Assembly: GCA_964532485.1 (NCBI GenBank)
Contig: CAZHKE010000014.1
Coordinates: forward strand, 1 to 63,856
Source of the DNA: DATBSK01 sp964532485
GTDB taxonomy: Bacteria > Actinomycetota > Acidimicrobiia > IMCC26256 > PALSA-555
Direction: 5' to 3'
Length of the DNA stretch: 63,856 bases
This document shows, piece by piece, positions 50,207 through 58,283 of the stretch. The notes under the pieces are model-generated. The model had not been told where the DNA came from and did not search any database. It saw only the letters and a list, made by a program, of their open reading frames with translations. The stretch's first letter is position 1, and every line of letters starts with the position of its first letter. The translations under genes and the position numbers were made by a program.

Positions 50207-52587
50207 CCGATCTTCGTGAGCGGCGCCCACGTGAGCAGCAGCCGCTTCTCGCCGGCCTCGCGGAAGTTGACGAGCGCCTCGGAACGATCGCCGCTCCCCT
50301 CGATGTCGAGGACGACGCCCTCGCCCCACTTCTCGTGCATGACGTCGTCGCCGATCTTGAGGCCGAGGTGCTCGGCGCCCCGCGCACCCGGTGGCTCGCC
50401 GCCGCGGCGGATCGCCGCCTGCACCACAGCATCACGGTGCGAGCCGTACCCACCGCCCCGGCTGCGGTCCTCGCCGATCGCGTGCACGAGCTCTTCGGGG
50501 ATCTCGCCGAGGAACCGGCTCGGCGGGTAGTAGTCGGTCCGGCCGAAGAGCGTGCGGCTCCACGCATGGCACAGGTAGAGGTGCTCCTGCGCGCGCGTGA
50601 TGCCGACGTAGCAGAGGCGCCGCTCCTCTTCGAGCTCCTCCGGATCGCCGAGCGAGCGGATGTGCGGGAACACTCCGTCCTCGAGACCGGTGATGAACAC
50701 GACGGGGAACTCGAGGCCCTTGGCGGTGTGCAGCGTCATGAGCGTGACCGCGCTCTCGTCGTCGGACGGGGCCTCGTCGACGTCGGTGACGAGTGAGATC
50801 GCCTCGAGGAACGCCTGCACCCGATCGAGCCCGGTGGGAGCGACGATCGGCTGATCGCCGTCGAGGCCGACGCCGACGCCGACGATCGCCGCCAGGAGTG
50901 ACGAATCGCCCGCCTCGAGCGCCTCGTCGAACTCACGGCACACGCCGACGAGCTCGGCGAGGTTCTCGATGCGGCCCTGGGCCTCGATCGTCCGCTCGGC
51001 CTCGAGCTCGGCGACGTAGCCCGTGATGTCGAGGATGCGCTCGAGCGTCACCGCGACCCCGTCGAGCGTGTACCCCTCGAACGCGACCATGAGCTCGAGC
51101 AGGTCGCGGATGCCGCCGAGCGCCTTGCCGCTCACGCCGGCGACGGCCGCCTCGCGCAGCGCATCCCGGAACGTGAGGTTCGCGGTGTGCGAGTACGCCG
51201 CGATCTTGGTGACCGACGTGTCCCCCACCCCCCGCTTGGGCGTGTTGACGATCCGCTTCCAGCTCACCTCGTCGTCGGGGTTCACGAGCGCGCGGAGGTA
51301 GGCGACGGCGTCCTTGATCTCTCGCCGGTCGTAGAACTTCGTACCACCGACGACCTTGTACGGGATGCCGCCGCGCACGAAGCCCTCTTCCACCACTCTG
51401 CTCTGCGCGTTCGTCCGGTAGAAGACGGCGATGTCGCCGAAGCGTTGCCCCTCGGTGTCGGTGAGCCGGGTGATCTCGCTCAGCACGAACGCAGCCTCGT
51501 CGTGCTCGTCCTCGGCCTGGTAGCGCGTGAGCAGCTCGCCACCGACCTGCTCGGTCCACAGGTGCTTGGGCTTGCGCGCGCCGTTGTTCGCGATGACCGC
51601 GTTCGCCGCGTCGAGGATCTTCTGCGTCGACCGGTAGTTCTGGTCGAGCACGATGATCGTCGACTCGGGGAACACCTCCTCGAACCGCATCAGGTTGCGA
51701 TAGTCGGCCCCGCGGAACTTGTAGACGCTCTGATCCTGGTCGCCGACCACCATGACGTTGCGGTGCTCCTCGGTGAGGAGCCGCACGATCTCCCACTGGG
51801 CGACGTTGGTGTCCTGGAACTCGTCCACGAGGACGTGCCGGAAGCGGTGACGCCAGCGCTCGAGCGCTTCGGGGTGCTCGCGGAACAGGCGCACGACGAG
51901 CATGAGCAGATCGTCGAAGTCGACGGCGGACGCGTCGAGCAGCCGGCGCTGGTACTCCGTGTAGACATCGGCGATCTTCTGCTCGGGCGGCGTGAACGCC
52001 GACGCGCTCACCTCGGCGGGGCCGATCAGGTCGTTCTTGAGGGCCGAGATGCGCGCGTGGAGCTGGCGCGGCGGGAACCGCTTCGGGTCGAGGTTCAGGT
52101 CGCGCCGCACGTAGTCGGTGAGCCGCACGGCGTCGGACTGGTCGTAGATCGAGAACTGCGGCCGCAAGCCGAGGTGCTGCGCCTCGCGGCGCAGGATGCG
52201 CGAGCAAGCCGAGTGGAACGTGCTCACCCACATGCGTCGCGCCACCGGCCCCACGAGCGAGGCGACACGCTCCTTCATCTCACCCGCGGCCTTGTTCGTG
52301 AACGTGATCGCCAGCAGGCCGAACGGTGAGACCCGCTTCGAGGCGATCAAGTAGGCGACGCGCCGGGTGAGCACGCGCGTCTTCCCCGAGCCGGCGCCGG
52401 CGACCACGAGGATCGGCCCGTCGGGCGCGCTCGCCGCCTCGCGCTGGACCGGGTTGAGCCCGTCGAGGAGCTGCTCGAGCCGCTCGGGGTCGACGGCGTC
52501 GGGCGGCGGTGCGTCGTCCCCCGCGGCCGCGGCGTCGGCATCGGCGTCGGTGTACGCCTCGGGCGGCGCGGCAGTGGGCTCGACCAT
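50203..52587 (-). CDS. pcrA: UvrD/PcrA-type DNA helicase
   Basis: 794-aa superfamily 1 helicase for repair and replication restart. Seen: Q-motif region LNPVQREAA, Walker A VAGAGSGKTRVL, Ia ITFTNKAAGEMKER, II LVDEFQDTN, III VGDQDQSVYKFRGAD, IV NYRST, V LMTLHTAKGLEFPVVFITGL, VI LCYVGITRAQEHLYL. The C-terminal tail ends in the PcrA Tudor-like domain (GDDVMHEKWGEGVVLDIEGS). ATG 52587 fits; the longer open frame upstream is not coding. The acidic N-terminal 35 residues are lineage-specific. Confidence 0.95.
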   Translation of the reverse strand: MVEPTAAPPEAYTDADADAAAAGDDAPPPDAVDPERLEQLLDGLNPVQREAASAPDGPILVVAGAGSGKTRVLTRRVAYLIASKRVSPFGLLAITFTNKAAGEMKERVASLVGPVARRMWVSTFHSACSRILRREAQHLGLRPQFSIYDQSDAVRLTDYVRRDLNLDPKRFPPRQLHARISALKNDLIGPAEVSASAFTPPEQKIADVYTEYQRRLLDASAVDFDDLLMLVVRLFREHPEALERWRHRFRHVLVDEFQDTNVAQWEIVRLLTEEHRNVMVVGDQDQSVYKFRGADYRNLMRFEEVFPESTIIVLDQNYRSTQKILDAANAVIANNGARKPKHLWTEQVGGELLTRYQAEDEHDEAAFVLSEITRLTDTEGQRFGDIAVFYRTNAQSRVVEEGFVRGGIPYKVVGGTKFYDRREIKDAVAYLRALVNPDDEVSWKRIVNTPKRGVGDTSVTKIAAYSHTANLTFRDALREAAVAGVSGKALGGIRDLLELMVAFEGYTLDGVAVTLERILDITGYVAELEAERTIEAQGRIENLAELVGVCREFDEALEAGDSSLLAAIVGVGVGLDGDQPIVAPTGLDRVQAFLEAISLVTDVDEAPSDDESAVTLMTLHTAKGLEFPVVFITGLEDGVFPHIRSLGDPEELEEERRLCYVGITRAQEHLYLCHAWSRTLFGRTDYYPPSRFLGEIPEELVHAIGEDRSRGGGYGSHRDAVVQAAIRRGGEPPGARGAEHLGLKIGDDVMHEKWGEGVVLDIEGSGDRSEALVNFREAGEKRLLLTWAPLTKIG

Positions 52588-52673
52588 GACGCGGCCATCG
52601 TACGTGCGGTCTGCGACCGGGGCCGTACACACGTTCGATGCTGCCTCCGCCCGTCGCGTCGGGCGGCGCGGCC

Positions 52674-53111
52674 TCAGGTCTCGATCAGGAGCGTGACCGG
52701 CCCGTCGTTCGTGAGCTCGACCTGCATCGCGGCGCCGAAGCGGCCGGTCGCCACCTCGGCGCCGAGCTCGCGCAACGACGCGACGACGGCGTCGACGAGC
52801 GGCTCGGCCTGCTCGGGCCGGGCCGCCGCGGCCCACGACGGCCGGCGACCCTTGCGGGTGTCGCCGTAGAGCGTGAACTGGCTGATGACGAGCAGCGGAC
52901 GTCCGGAGTCGGCGGCGGAGACGTTCATCACGCCGTCGGCGTCGTCGAAGACCCGGAGGTTCCAGATCTTCTGGGCGAGCTTCTCGGCGCTCGCCTCGTC
53001 GTCGGCGTGCGTCACGCCGACGAGCACGCAGAGCCCGGCACCGATCGCGCCCACGGCCGTGCCGCCGACGCTGACCGACGCTTCGGTCACCCGCTGGACG
53101 ACGGCTCGCAC
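52674..53111 (-). CDS. dtd: D-aminoacyl-tRNA deacylase
   Basis: 145 aa, the usual DTD length, from GTG 53111. It removes D-amino acids (and glycine) from mischarged tRNA. Seen: MRAVVQRVTEASVSVGG, GAGLCVLVGVTHADDEASAE, LVISQFTLYGDTRKGRRPSW with the SQFTLYGD motif, and the C-terminal Gly-cisPro-type segment VELTNDGPVTLLIE, here with DGPVT in place of NGPVT. Divergent from the coiled-coil gene (45 bp). Confidence 0.94.
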   Translation of the reverse strand: MRAVVQRVTEASVSVGGTAVGAIGAGLCVLVGVTHADDEASAEKLAQKIWNLRVFDDADGVMNVSAADSGRPLLVISQFTLYGDTRKGRRPSWAAAARPEQAEPLVDAVVASLRELGAEVATGRFGAAMQVELTNDGPVTLLIET

Positions 53112-53156
53112 CGCGGCAGCGTAGATTCGGCGGCCCGCGAGCATCGGAGGCCGCAG

Positions 53157-53438
53157 ATGGCGGACGACCTCGAGAAGGCCAAGAAGCGCCTCGACGACGA
53201 GTACGGCCAGGTCCGGCGTCGCTTCGACGAGATCCACGAGCGGTTCGACCGGGTCGTGAGCGCCCAGCCGGGAGACGACCTCGAGGGGCTCCTCAAGGAC
53301 CTGGAGAAGAAGGTCAAGCAGGTCCGCACCGGCGGGCTGCTCCGCCACGGTGCCAACGGGTACACCCGCGCGCGCAAGCGGTACGAGAAGGCGTTGGCCG
53401 CCTCCACGGGTGGGACGAGCCAGACGTTCGGGTCCTGA
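53157..53438 (+). CDS. Small coiled-coil protein
   Basis: 93 aa, highly charged. DDLEKAKKRLDDEYGQVRRR and FDEIHERFDRVVSA form a first helix, DDLEGLLKDLEKKVKQVRTG a second, and a basic tail TRARKRYEKALAAS follows. No motif of known function. ATG 53157 follows GGAGG by 6 bases. A further open frame with coding character (53435-53539, ending LADEYLELPDDEG) overlaps its stop in another frame. Confidence 0.7.
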   Translation: MADDLEKAKKRLDDEYGQVRRRFDEIHERFDRVVSAQPGDDLEGLLKDLEKKVKQVRTGGLLRHGANGYTRARKRYEKALAASTGGTSQTFGS

Positions 53439-53542
53439 CAGCCGATCAGGTCGGCGCCGGCCAGCACTGCTCGTACGCGGCTCGGCGGTTCCGGCACCTC
53501 GCCGACGAGTACCTCGAGCTGCCCGACGACGAGGGATGACCG

Positions 53543-53587
53543 ACCTGCGTCCCTCACCCCGCCCTGCGCGGGTGAGGGACGCAACCG
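53543..53587 (+). repeat. 45-bp REP-like palindromic unit, copy 6
   Basis: Begins ACCTGCGTCC and ends GGACGCAACCG. Arms 53546-53559 and 53570-53583 are a perfect 14-bp inverted repeat. It lies between the convergent small gene and aldolase stops. Confidence 0.85.
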
Positions 53588-53591
53588 GGGC

Positions 53592-54614
53592 TCAGGCAGC
53601 CTTCTCCATCTCGGCGGTGTAGCTGCCGGAGCGCGCCGCGCCGTTGCACCGGGCGCGGTGAGCGAACGCGGCCTGTGCCGCGCCGACGTTCGACGCATCG
53701 CCCTTCCACGCCTTGAGCGTCGGCGCCTGGAGCGCGCGGCCGTACGAGAAGGACAGCTGCCACGGGTGGGGGCCGAGCTTGTTCATCTCGTTGAGGCGCG
53801 CCGTCGCCTGCTCGTCGCTCTGACCACCCGACAGGAACACGATCCCGGGCACCGCGGCCGGCACGTTCCACCGGAAGTTTCGGACCGTGCGCTCGGCGAT
53901 CTCCTCGTCGGAGACCTGCTGCTTGCAGTCGTAGCCGGGCAGCACCATGTTCGGCTTGAGCAGCGAGCCCTCGAGGAAGATGCGGTGCTTGAAGAGCTCG
54001 TCGTAGAGAGCCTGGTGCGCGGCCGCGGTGACGTCGTCGCTGCGGTCGATGGTGTGGTCGCCCTGCATCAGCACCTCGGGCTCCACGATCGGGACGATGT
54101 CGGCTTCCTGGCACAGCGCCGCATACCGGGCGAGCGCCTGGGCGTTGACGTCGAAGGCGAGCTGCGACGGCAGCGTGTCGCTGATGACGTAGGTCGCGCG
54201 CCACTTGGCGAACCGAGCGCCGAGCTCGTAGTACTCGGCGAGGCGCTCGCGCAGCCCGTCGAGGCCCTCGGTGACCGTCTCGCCCTTCTCGGCGAGGGCC
54301 AGCTGCTTGGCGCCGGTGTCCACCTTGATGCCCGGGATGATCCCCTTCTCGGACAGCGCCGTGGCGAACGGCGTGCCGTCGGCCGTCGACTGGCGGATCG
54401 TCTCGTCGAACAGGATGACGCCGCTGATGTGATCTTCGATGCCGGCGGTCGTGAAGAGCAGCTCGCGGTAGGCGCGGCGGTTCTCCTCGGTGCTCTCGAC
54501 GTCGATCGTGTCGAAGCGCTTCTTGATCGTGCCGCTCGACTCGTCGGCGGCAAGGATCCCCTTGCCCGGGGCCACCATGGCCCGGGCGGTCTCGGCGAGC
54601 TGCTTCGTGTCCAT
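53592..54614 (-). CDS. Fructose-bisphosphate aldolase, class I
   Basis: 340 aa, animal/plant-type class I aldolase forming a Schiff base. Seen: MVAPGKGILAADESSGTIKK, ENRRAYRELLFTT, ISGVILFDETIRQ, FAKWRATYVI, IVEPEVLMQGDHT, FLEGSLLKPNMVLPGYDC with the Schiff-base Lys, and GIVFLSGGQSDEQATARLNE; the C-terminal active-site Tyr lies in SGSYTAEMEKAA-like end. ATG 54614 follows GAGGTAG. No class II aldolase is in the window. Confidence 0.95.
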   Translation of the reverse strand: MDTKQLAETARAMVAPGKGILAADESSGTIKKRFDTIDVESTEENRRAYRELLFTTAGIEDHISGVILFDETIRQSTADGTPFATALSEKGIIPGIKVDTGAKQLALAEKGETVTEGLDGLRERLAEYYELGARFAKWRATYVISDTLPSQLAFDVNAQALARYAALCQEADIVPIVEPEVLMQGDHTIDRSDDVTAAAHQALYDELFKHRIFLEGSLLKPNMVLPGYDCKQQVSDEEIAERTVRNFRWNVPAAVPGIVFLSGGQSDEQATARLNEMNKLGPHPWQLSFSYGRALQAPTLKAWKGDASNVGAAQAAFAHRARCNGAARSGSYTAEMEKAA

Positions 54615-54698
54615 TGCGCTACCTCGTGGCATCGGGATCACGGTCCTGGAGTGACCACGATCCTACGGCGGGCACGGAGGCGCCCGCCGCTCGAGCGG

Positions 54699-56237
54699 CT
54701 ACTCCCACTCGATCGTGCCGGGGGGCTTGCTCGTGATGTCGTAGGCCACCCGGTTGACGCCGGGGACCTCGTTGATGATGCGCGACGCGATCCGCTCGAG
54801 CACCTCGTGCGGGAGACGCGCCCAGTCGGCGGTCATCGCGTCGTCGGAGGTCACGGCCCGCACGATGATCGGGTACTCGTAGGTCCGGCCGTCGCCCATG
54901 ACGCCGACGGTGCGCACTGCGGGCAGCACGGCGAAGCTCTGCCAGATCTGGCGCTCGAGCCCGGCGCGTCGCAGCTCGGCGAGCACGACCGCATCGGCCT
55001 GGCGCAGCGTCTCGAGACGCTCGGGTGTGACCTCACCGATGATCCGGACCGCGAGGCCGGGGCCCGGGAACGGCTGGCGCCAGACGATGTCCTCGGGCAA
55101 GCCGAGCTCCTCGCCGATCGCGCGCACCTCGTCCTTGAAGAGGTTGCGCAGCGGCTCGACCAGCTCGAACGTCATGTCGTCGGGGAGCCCACCGACGTTG
55201 TGATGGCTCTTGATCGTCGCGTTGTCACCGCCGCCCGACTCGACGATGTCGGGGTACAGCGTGCCCTGGACGAGGAAGCGCGCGTCGGAGTGGTCGCGCG
55301 CGACCTCCTCGAAGACGCGGATGAAGCTCTCACCGATGATCTTGCGCTTGTCCTCGGGCTCCGTCACTCCCGCGAGCAGGTCGAGAAAGCGATCCGCTGC
55401 CTTCACGTGCACGAGATCGACGTGGAACTGCCGGCGGAACGTGTCCTCCACCTGCTCCGCCTCGTCGAGGCGCAACAGCCCCGTGTCGACGAACACGCAC
55501 GTCAGCTGGTCGCCGACCGCACGGTGCACGAGCGCGGCCGCGACCGCCGAGTCGACACCGCCGGAGAGCCCGCACAGCACCCGCTCGCCGCCCACCTGCG
55601 CCCGGATCGCGGCCACGCCCTCCTCGATGATGTTCGTGTTGGTCCACGTGGGATCGCAGCCGCAGACGTCGAAGAGGAAGGCGCGCAGCACGTCCTGGCC
55701 GCGTTCGGTGTGCGCCACCTCGGGATGGAACTGCACGCCGAAGATCGCCCGCTCGCGGTCTTCGAGCGCGGCCACCGGCGCGCCCGACGACGATGCGGTG
55801 GCCGAGAACCCGTCGGGGACCGACGAGATCGCGTCGCCGTGGCTCATCCAGACCGACTGCTCCTCGGGCAGGCCCGCGAGCACGATCGAGGGGCCGTGGC
55901 GCGTCATCGTGGTGCGTCCGTACTCGCCGCCGCCTGTGCGCTCGACGACCCCGCCGAGCTGCTGCGCGACCAGCTGCGCGCCGTAGCAGATGCCGAGGAC
56001 GGGGACGCCGGCGTCGTACACCGCGGCGTCGATCGACGGTGCGTCGTCGACGTGCACGGACGCCGGGCCGCCCGAGAAGATGATGCCCGACGGGCGCTTC
56101 GCGAGCATCTCCTCGAGCGGCATCGTGCGCGGCACGATCTCGGAGTAGACGCGCGCCTCGCGCACGCGGCGAGCGATCAGCTGTGCGTACTGCGCTCCGA
56201 AGTCGACGACGAGAACGGTGTCGTGGGCCGTCGACAT
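54699..56237 (-). CDS. guaA: GMP synthase (glutamine-hydrolysing)
   Basis: 512 aa. Class I glutamine amidotransferase domain with GICYGAQLVAQQLGG (nucleophile Cys) and GVQFHPEVAHTE (His-Glu). ATP-pyrophosphatase P-loop ALCGLSGGVDSAVAAAL-like LCGLSGGVDSAVAAALVHRA, FVDTGLLRLDEAEQ and C-terminal dimerisation domain ending INEVPGVNRVAYDITSKPPG, TIEWE. It amidates XMP to GMP. guaB3 ends 7 bp... upstream gene on the same strand lies 7 bp away, so the pair is one operon. Confidence 0.97.
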   Translation of the reverse strand: MSTAHDTVLVVDFGAQYAQLIARRVREARVYSEIVPRTMPLEEMLAKRPSGIIFSGGPASVHVDDAPSIDAAVYDAGVPVLGICYGAQLVAQQLGGVVERTGGGEYGRTTMTRHGPSIVLAGLPEEQSVWMSHGDAISSVPDGFSATASSSGAPVAALEDRERAIFGVQFHPEVAHTERGQDVLRAFLFDVCGCDPTWTNTNIIEEGVAAIRAQVGGERVLCGLSGGVDSAVAAALVHRAVGDQLTCVFVDTGLLRLDEAEQVEDTFRRQFHVDLVHVKAADRFLDLLAGVTEPEDKRKIIGESFIRVFEEVARDHSDARFLVQGTLYPDIVESGGGDNATIKSHHNVGGLPDDMTFELVEPLRNLFKDEVRAIGEELGLPEDIVWRQPFPGPGLAVRIIGEVTPERLETLRQADAVVLAELRRAGLERQIWQSFAVLPAVRTVGVMGDGRTYEYPIIVRAVTSDDAMTADWARLPHEVLERIASRIINEVPGVNRVAYDITSKPPGTIEWE

Positions 56238-56244
56238 GAGCAGG

Positions 56245-57411
56245 TCACCGCCCCATCCCGATGCCTTGCTCGCGCTGGAGGATCTTGCCCTCCGTCTTCA
56301 GCGCGGGTGCGACCATGACCTCGGCCTTCTGGAACTCCTTGAGCGTCTCGTAGCCCGTCGTCGCCATCGACGTGCGCAGCGCGCCGAACAGGTTGAGCGT
56401 CCCGTCGTTCTCGTGCGCCGGGCCGACGAGGATCTCTCCGAGGCTCGCCTTGCGACCGGCCTCCACGCGCGCGCCGCGTGGCAGGGTGGGATGGAACGTC
56501 GCCATGCCCCAGTGGTAGCCGCGCCCCGGCGCCTCGTAGGCGCTCGCCAGCGGCGAGCCGATCATCACCGCGTCGGCACCGCAGGCGATCGCCTTGGCGA
56601 TGTCGCCGCCGGTGCGCATGCCGCCGTCGGCGATGACGTGCACGTAGACGCCCGTCTCGTCGAGGTGCCGGATGCGAGCACCAGCAGCGTCGGCGATCGC
56701 CGTGGCTTGCGGCACCCCGATGCCGAGCACGCCACGGCTCGTGCACGCGTGGCCCGGCCCGACGCCCACCAGGATGCCCACGGCACCGGTGCGCATCAGG
56801 TGCAGGGCCGTGGAGTACGACGCGCAACCACCGACGATCACGGGAAGGTCGAACTCACGGATGAACTTCTTCAGGTTGAGCGGCTGGCGCGACTCGTCCT
56901 TCGACACGTGCTCGGCCGAGACCACCGTCCCCTGGATCACGAGCACGTCCAGCTCGGCCTCGAGCACTCGGCTCGCGTGCTCCTCGACCCGTTGCGGCGT
57001 GAGCGACGCGCACGCCGTGATGCCACCTTCCTTGAGCTCGCGGATCCGCTGGCCGATGAGCTCGGGCTTCACCGGCTCGGCGTAGATCTCCTGCATGCGC
57101 CGCGTCGCCTTCTCGGGCGTGAGCTCCGCGATCTCCTCGAAGAGCGCGTCCGGGTCTTCGTAGCGCGTCCACAGGCCCTCGAGGTTGAGGCACGCGAGGC
57201 CACCGATGTTGCCGATGTCGATCGCGGTCTTCGGCGACACCGCGTCGTCCATCGCCGCCGCCATGAGCGGCAGGTCGAACTTGTACGCGTCGATCTCCCA
57301 GCTGATGTCGATGTCCTCGGGATCTCGCGTCCGCCGGCTGGGGACGATGGCGATGTCGTCGAACCCGTAGGCCCGCCGCCCGGACTTGCCGATCCCGATC
57401 TCGACTTCCAC
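56245..57411 (-). CDS. guaB3: GuaB3, IMP dehydrogenase-family protein
   Basis: 388 aa without the CBS pair of true IMPDH. Seen: FDDIAIVPSRRTRDPEDIDI, DLPLMAAAMDDAVSPKTAID, catalytic loop GVGPGHACTSRGVLGIGVPQ with the active-site Cys, VIADGGMRTGGDIAKAIACG and DAVMIGSPLA. The C-terminus keeps E-x-x in GPAHENDGTLNLFGALRTSM. The GuaB3 branch of actinobacteria and cyanobacteria lies beside guaA; a cyanobacterial GuaB3 has been reported to act as a GMP reductase. The ordinary guaB is not in this window. Confidence 0.92.
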   Translation of the reverse strand: MEVEIGIGKSGRRAYGFDDIAIVPSRRTRDPEDIDISWEIDAYKFDLPLMAAAMDDAVSPKTAIDIGNIGGLACLNLEGLWTRYEDPDALFEEIAELTPEKATRRMQEIYAEPVKPELIGQRIRELKEGGITACASLTPQRVEEHASRVLEAELDVLVIQGTVVSAEHVSKDESRQPLNLKKFIREFDLPVIVGGCASYSTALHLMRTGAVGILVGVGPGHACTSRGVLGIGVPQATAIADAAGARIRHLDETGVYVHVIADGGMRTGGDIAKAIACGADAVMIGSPLASAYEAPGRGYHWGMATFHPTLPRGARVEAGRKASLGEILVGPAHENDGTLNLFGALRTSMATTGYETLKEFQKAEVMVAPALKTEGKILQREQGIGMGR

Positions 57412-57421
57412 CCCAGGGGCT

Positions 57422-57500
57422 CCTCTCCATGGGTTCGCTCGTCCATGGGCTCGCTCGCTGCGGCGCAGGGCACCTGCGCCGCGGGCGCTCGCTCCCCGCG
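57422..57500. repeat. GC-rich hairpin element, family B copy 5
   Basis: Hairpin GCGGCGCAGG-GCA-CCTGCGCCGC (10-bp perfect arms) flanked by GCTCGCTCGCT and GGGCGCTCGCTCC. It lies directly upstream of guaB3. Confidence 0.6.
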
Positions 57501-57533
57501 CTCTGGACCGAAGGTTTCAGGATAGTGCTGGGT

Positions 57534-58241
57534 TCAACGCGTCTCGGTGAGGCGTCGCAAGAACCCGAAGAGGATCCGGGCGGTGGCACCCCAGACCGTC
57601 TCGCCGGGGAGCTCGAAGAAGTGGATGGACCGACCCGCGCCCGCCTCGGGCCCGAGCTCGGCCGGGAGGTCCCAGCGCTCCTCTCGGAAGGCGGCGTCGT
57701 CGAGCAGCTCGGAGAGGGAGTGGTCGAAGACGGCCACGACCTCGGTGGGGTGCGGGACGAGGACGGGCCGCCCCGGCAGCACGCCGACGAACGGGGTGAG
57801 CAGGAAGCGACCCATCACGGTCGTGAGGCTGTCGAGCTCGCCGACGACGTCGACGAGGCCGGGGTCGAGCCCGATCTCCTCGTGGGCCTCGCGCAGCGCG
57901 GCAGCGCGGAGGTCGGCGTCGACCCCCTCCTCGAGCTTGCCGCCCGGGAACGCGATCTCGCCCTGGTGCGACGGCATCGTGTCGGGGCGCTTGGTGAGGA
58001 TCAGCCGCGCCTCGCCCGCCTCTTCGAAGAACGGCATGAGCACGGCCGCGGGGCGCGCGGTCGGTGGGTGGGCAGTCGTGCGCGGCGGCGGCAGCGCCTC
58101 CGCGACGGCCCGCACGTCGGCGATCGTGAAGCGACGCTGCTCCGGCGTCAGGTACGCCCAGGGCGGGGCGTCGCCGGGGCGGGCCGCCCGCGGTCGCGGG
58201 ATCCGCTGGAGGCCGCCTCGCTCCGACGCCCGATCGGTCAT
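57534..58241 (-). CDS. NUDIX hydrolase, CoA pyrophosphatase-like
   Basis: 235 aa. Seen: LILTKRPDTMPSHQGEIAFP matching the CoA pyrophosphatase (UPF0035) motif, then a full Nudix box GGKLEEGVDADLRAAALREA HEEIGL in order (G-x5-E-x7-REx2EExG). Role: cleavage of CoA or acyl-CoA into phosphopantetheine derivatives. ATG 58241; N-terminal 60 residues are Pro/Arg-rich. Divergent from the acyl-CoA synthetase (42 bp). Confidence 0.9.
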   Translation of the reverse strand: MTDRASERGGLQRIPRPRAARPGDAPPWAYLTPEQRRFTIADVRAVAEALPPPRTTAHPPTARPAAVLMPFFEEAGEARLILTKRPDTMPSHQGEIAFPGGKLEEGVDADLRAAALREAHEEIGLDPGLVDVVGELDSLTTVMGRFLLTPFVGVLPGRPVLVPHPTEVVAVFDHSLSELLDDAAFREERWDLPAELGPEAGAGRSIHFFELPGETVWGATARILFGFLRRLTETR

Positions 58242-58283
58242 GACCTCGAAGGCTACGGCGAGCCCCGCATAGGCTCCGGCGCC

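Noticed and set aside
53658..56318. 886-codon plus-strand frame
   Set aside because: Antisense shadow of the aldolase and guaA; no domain is recognisable.
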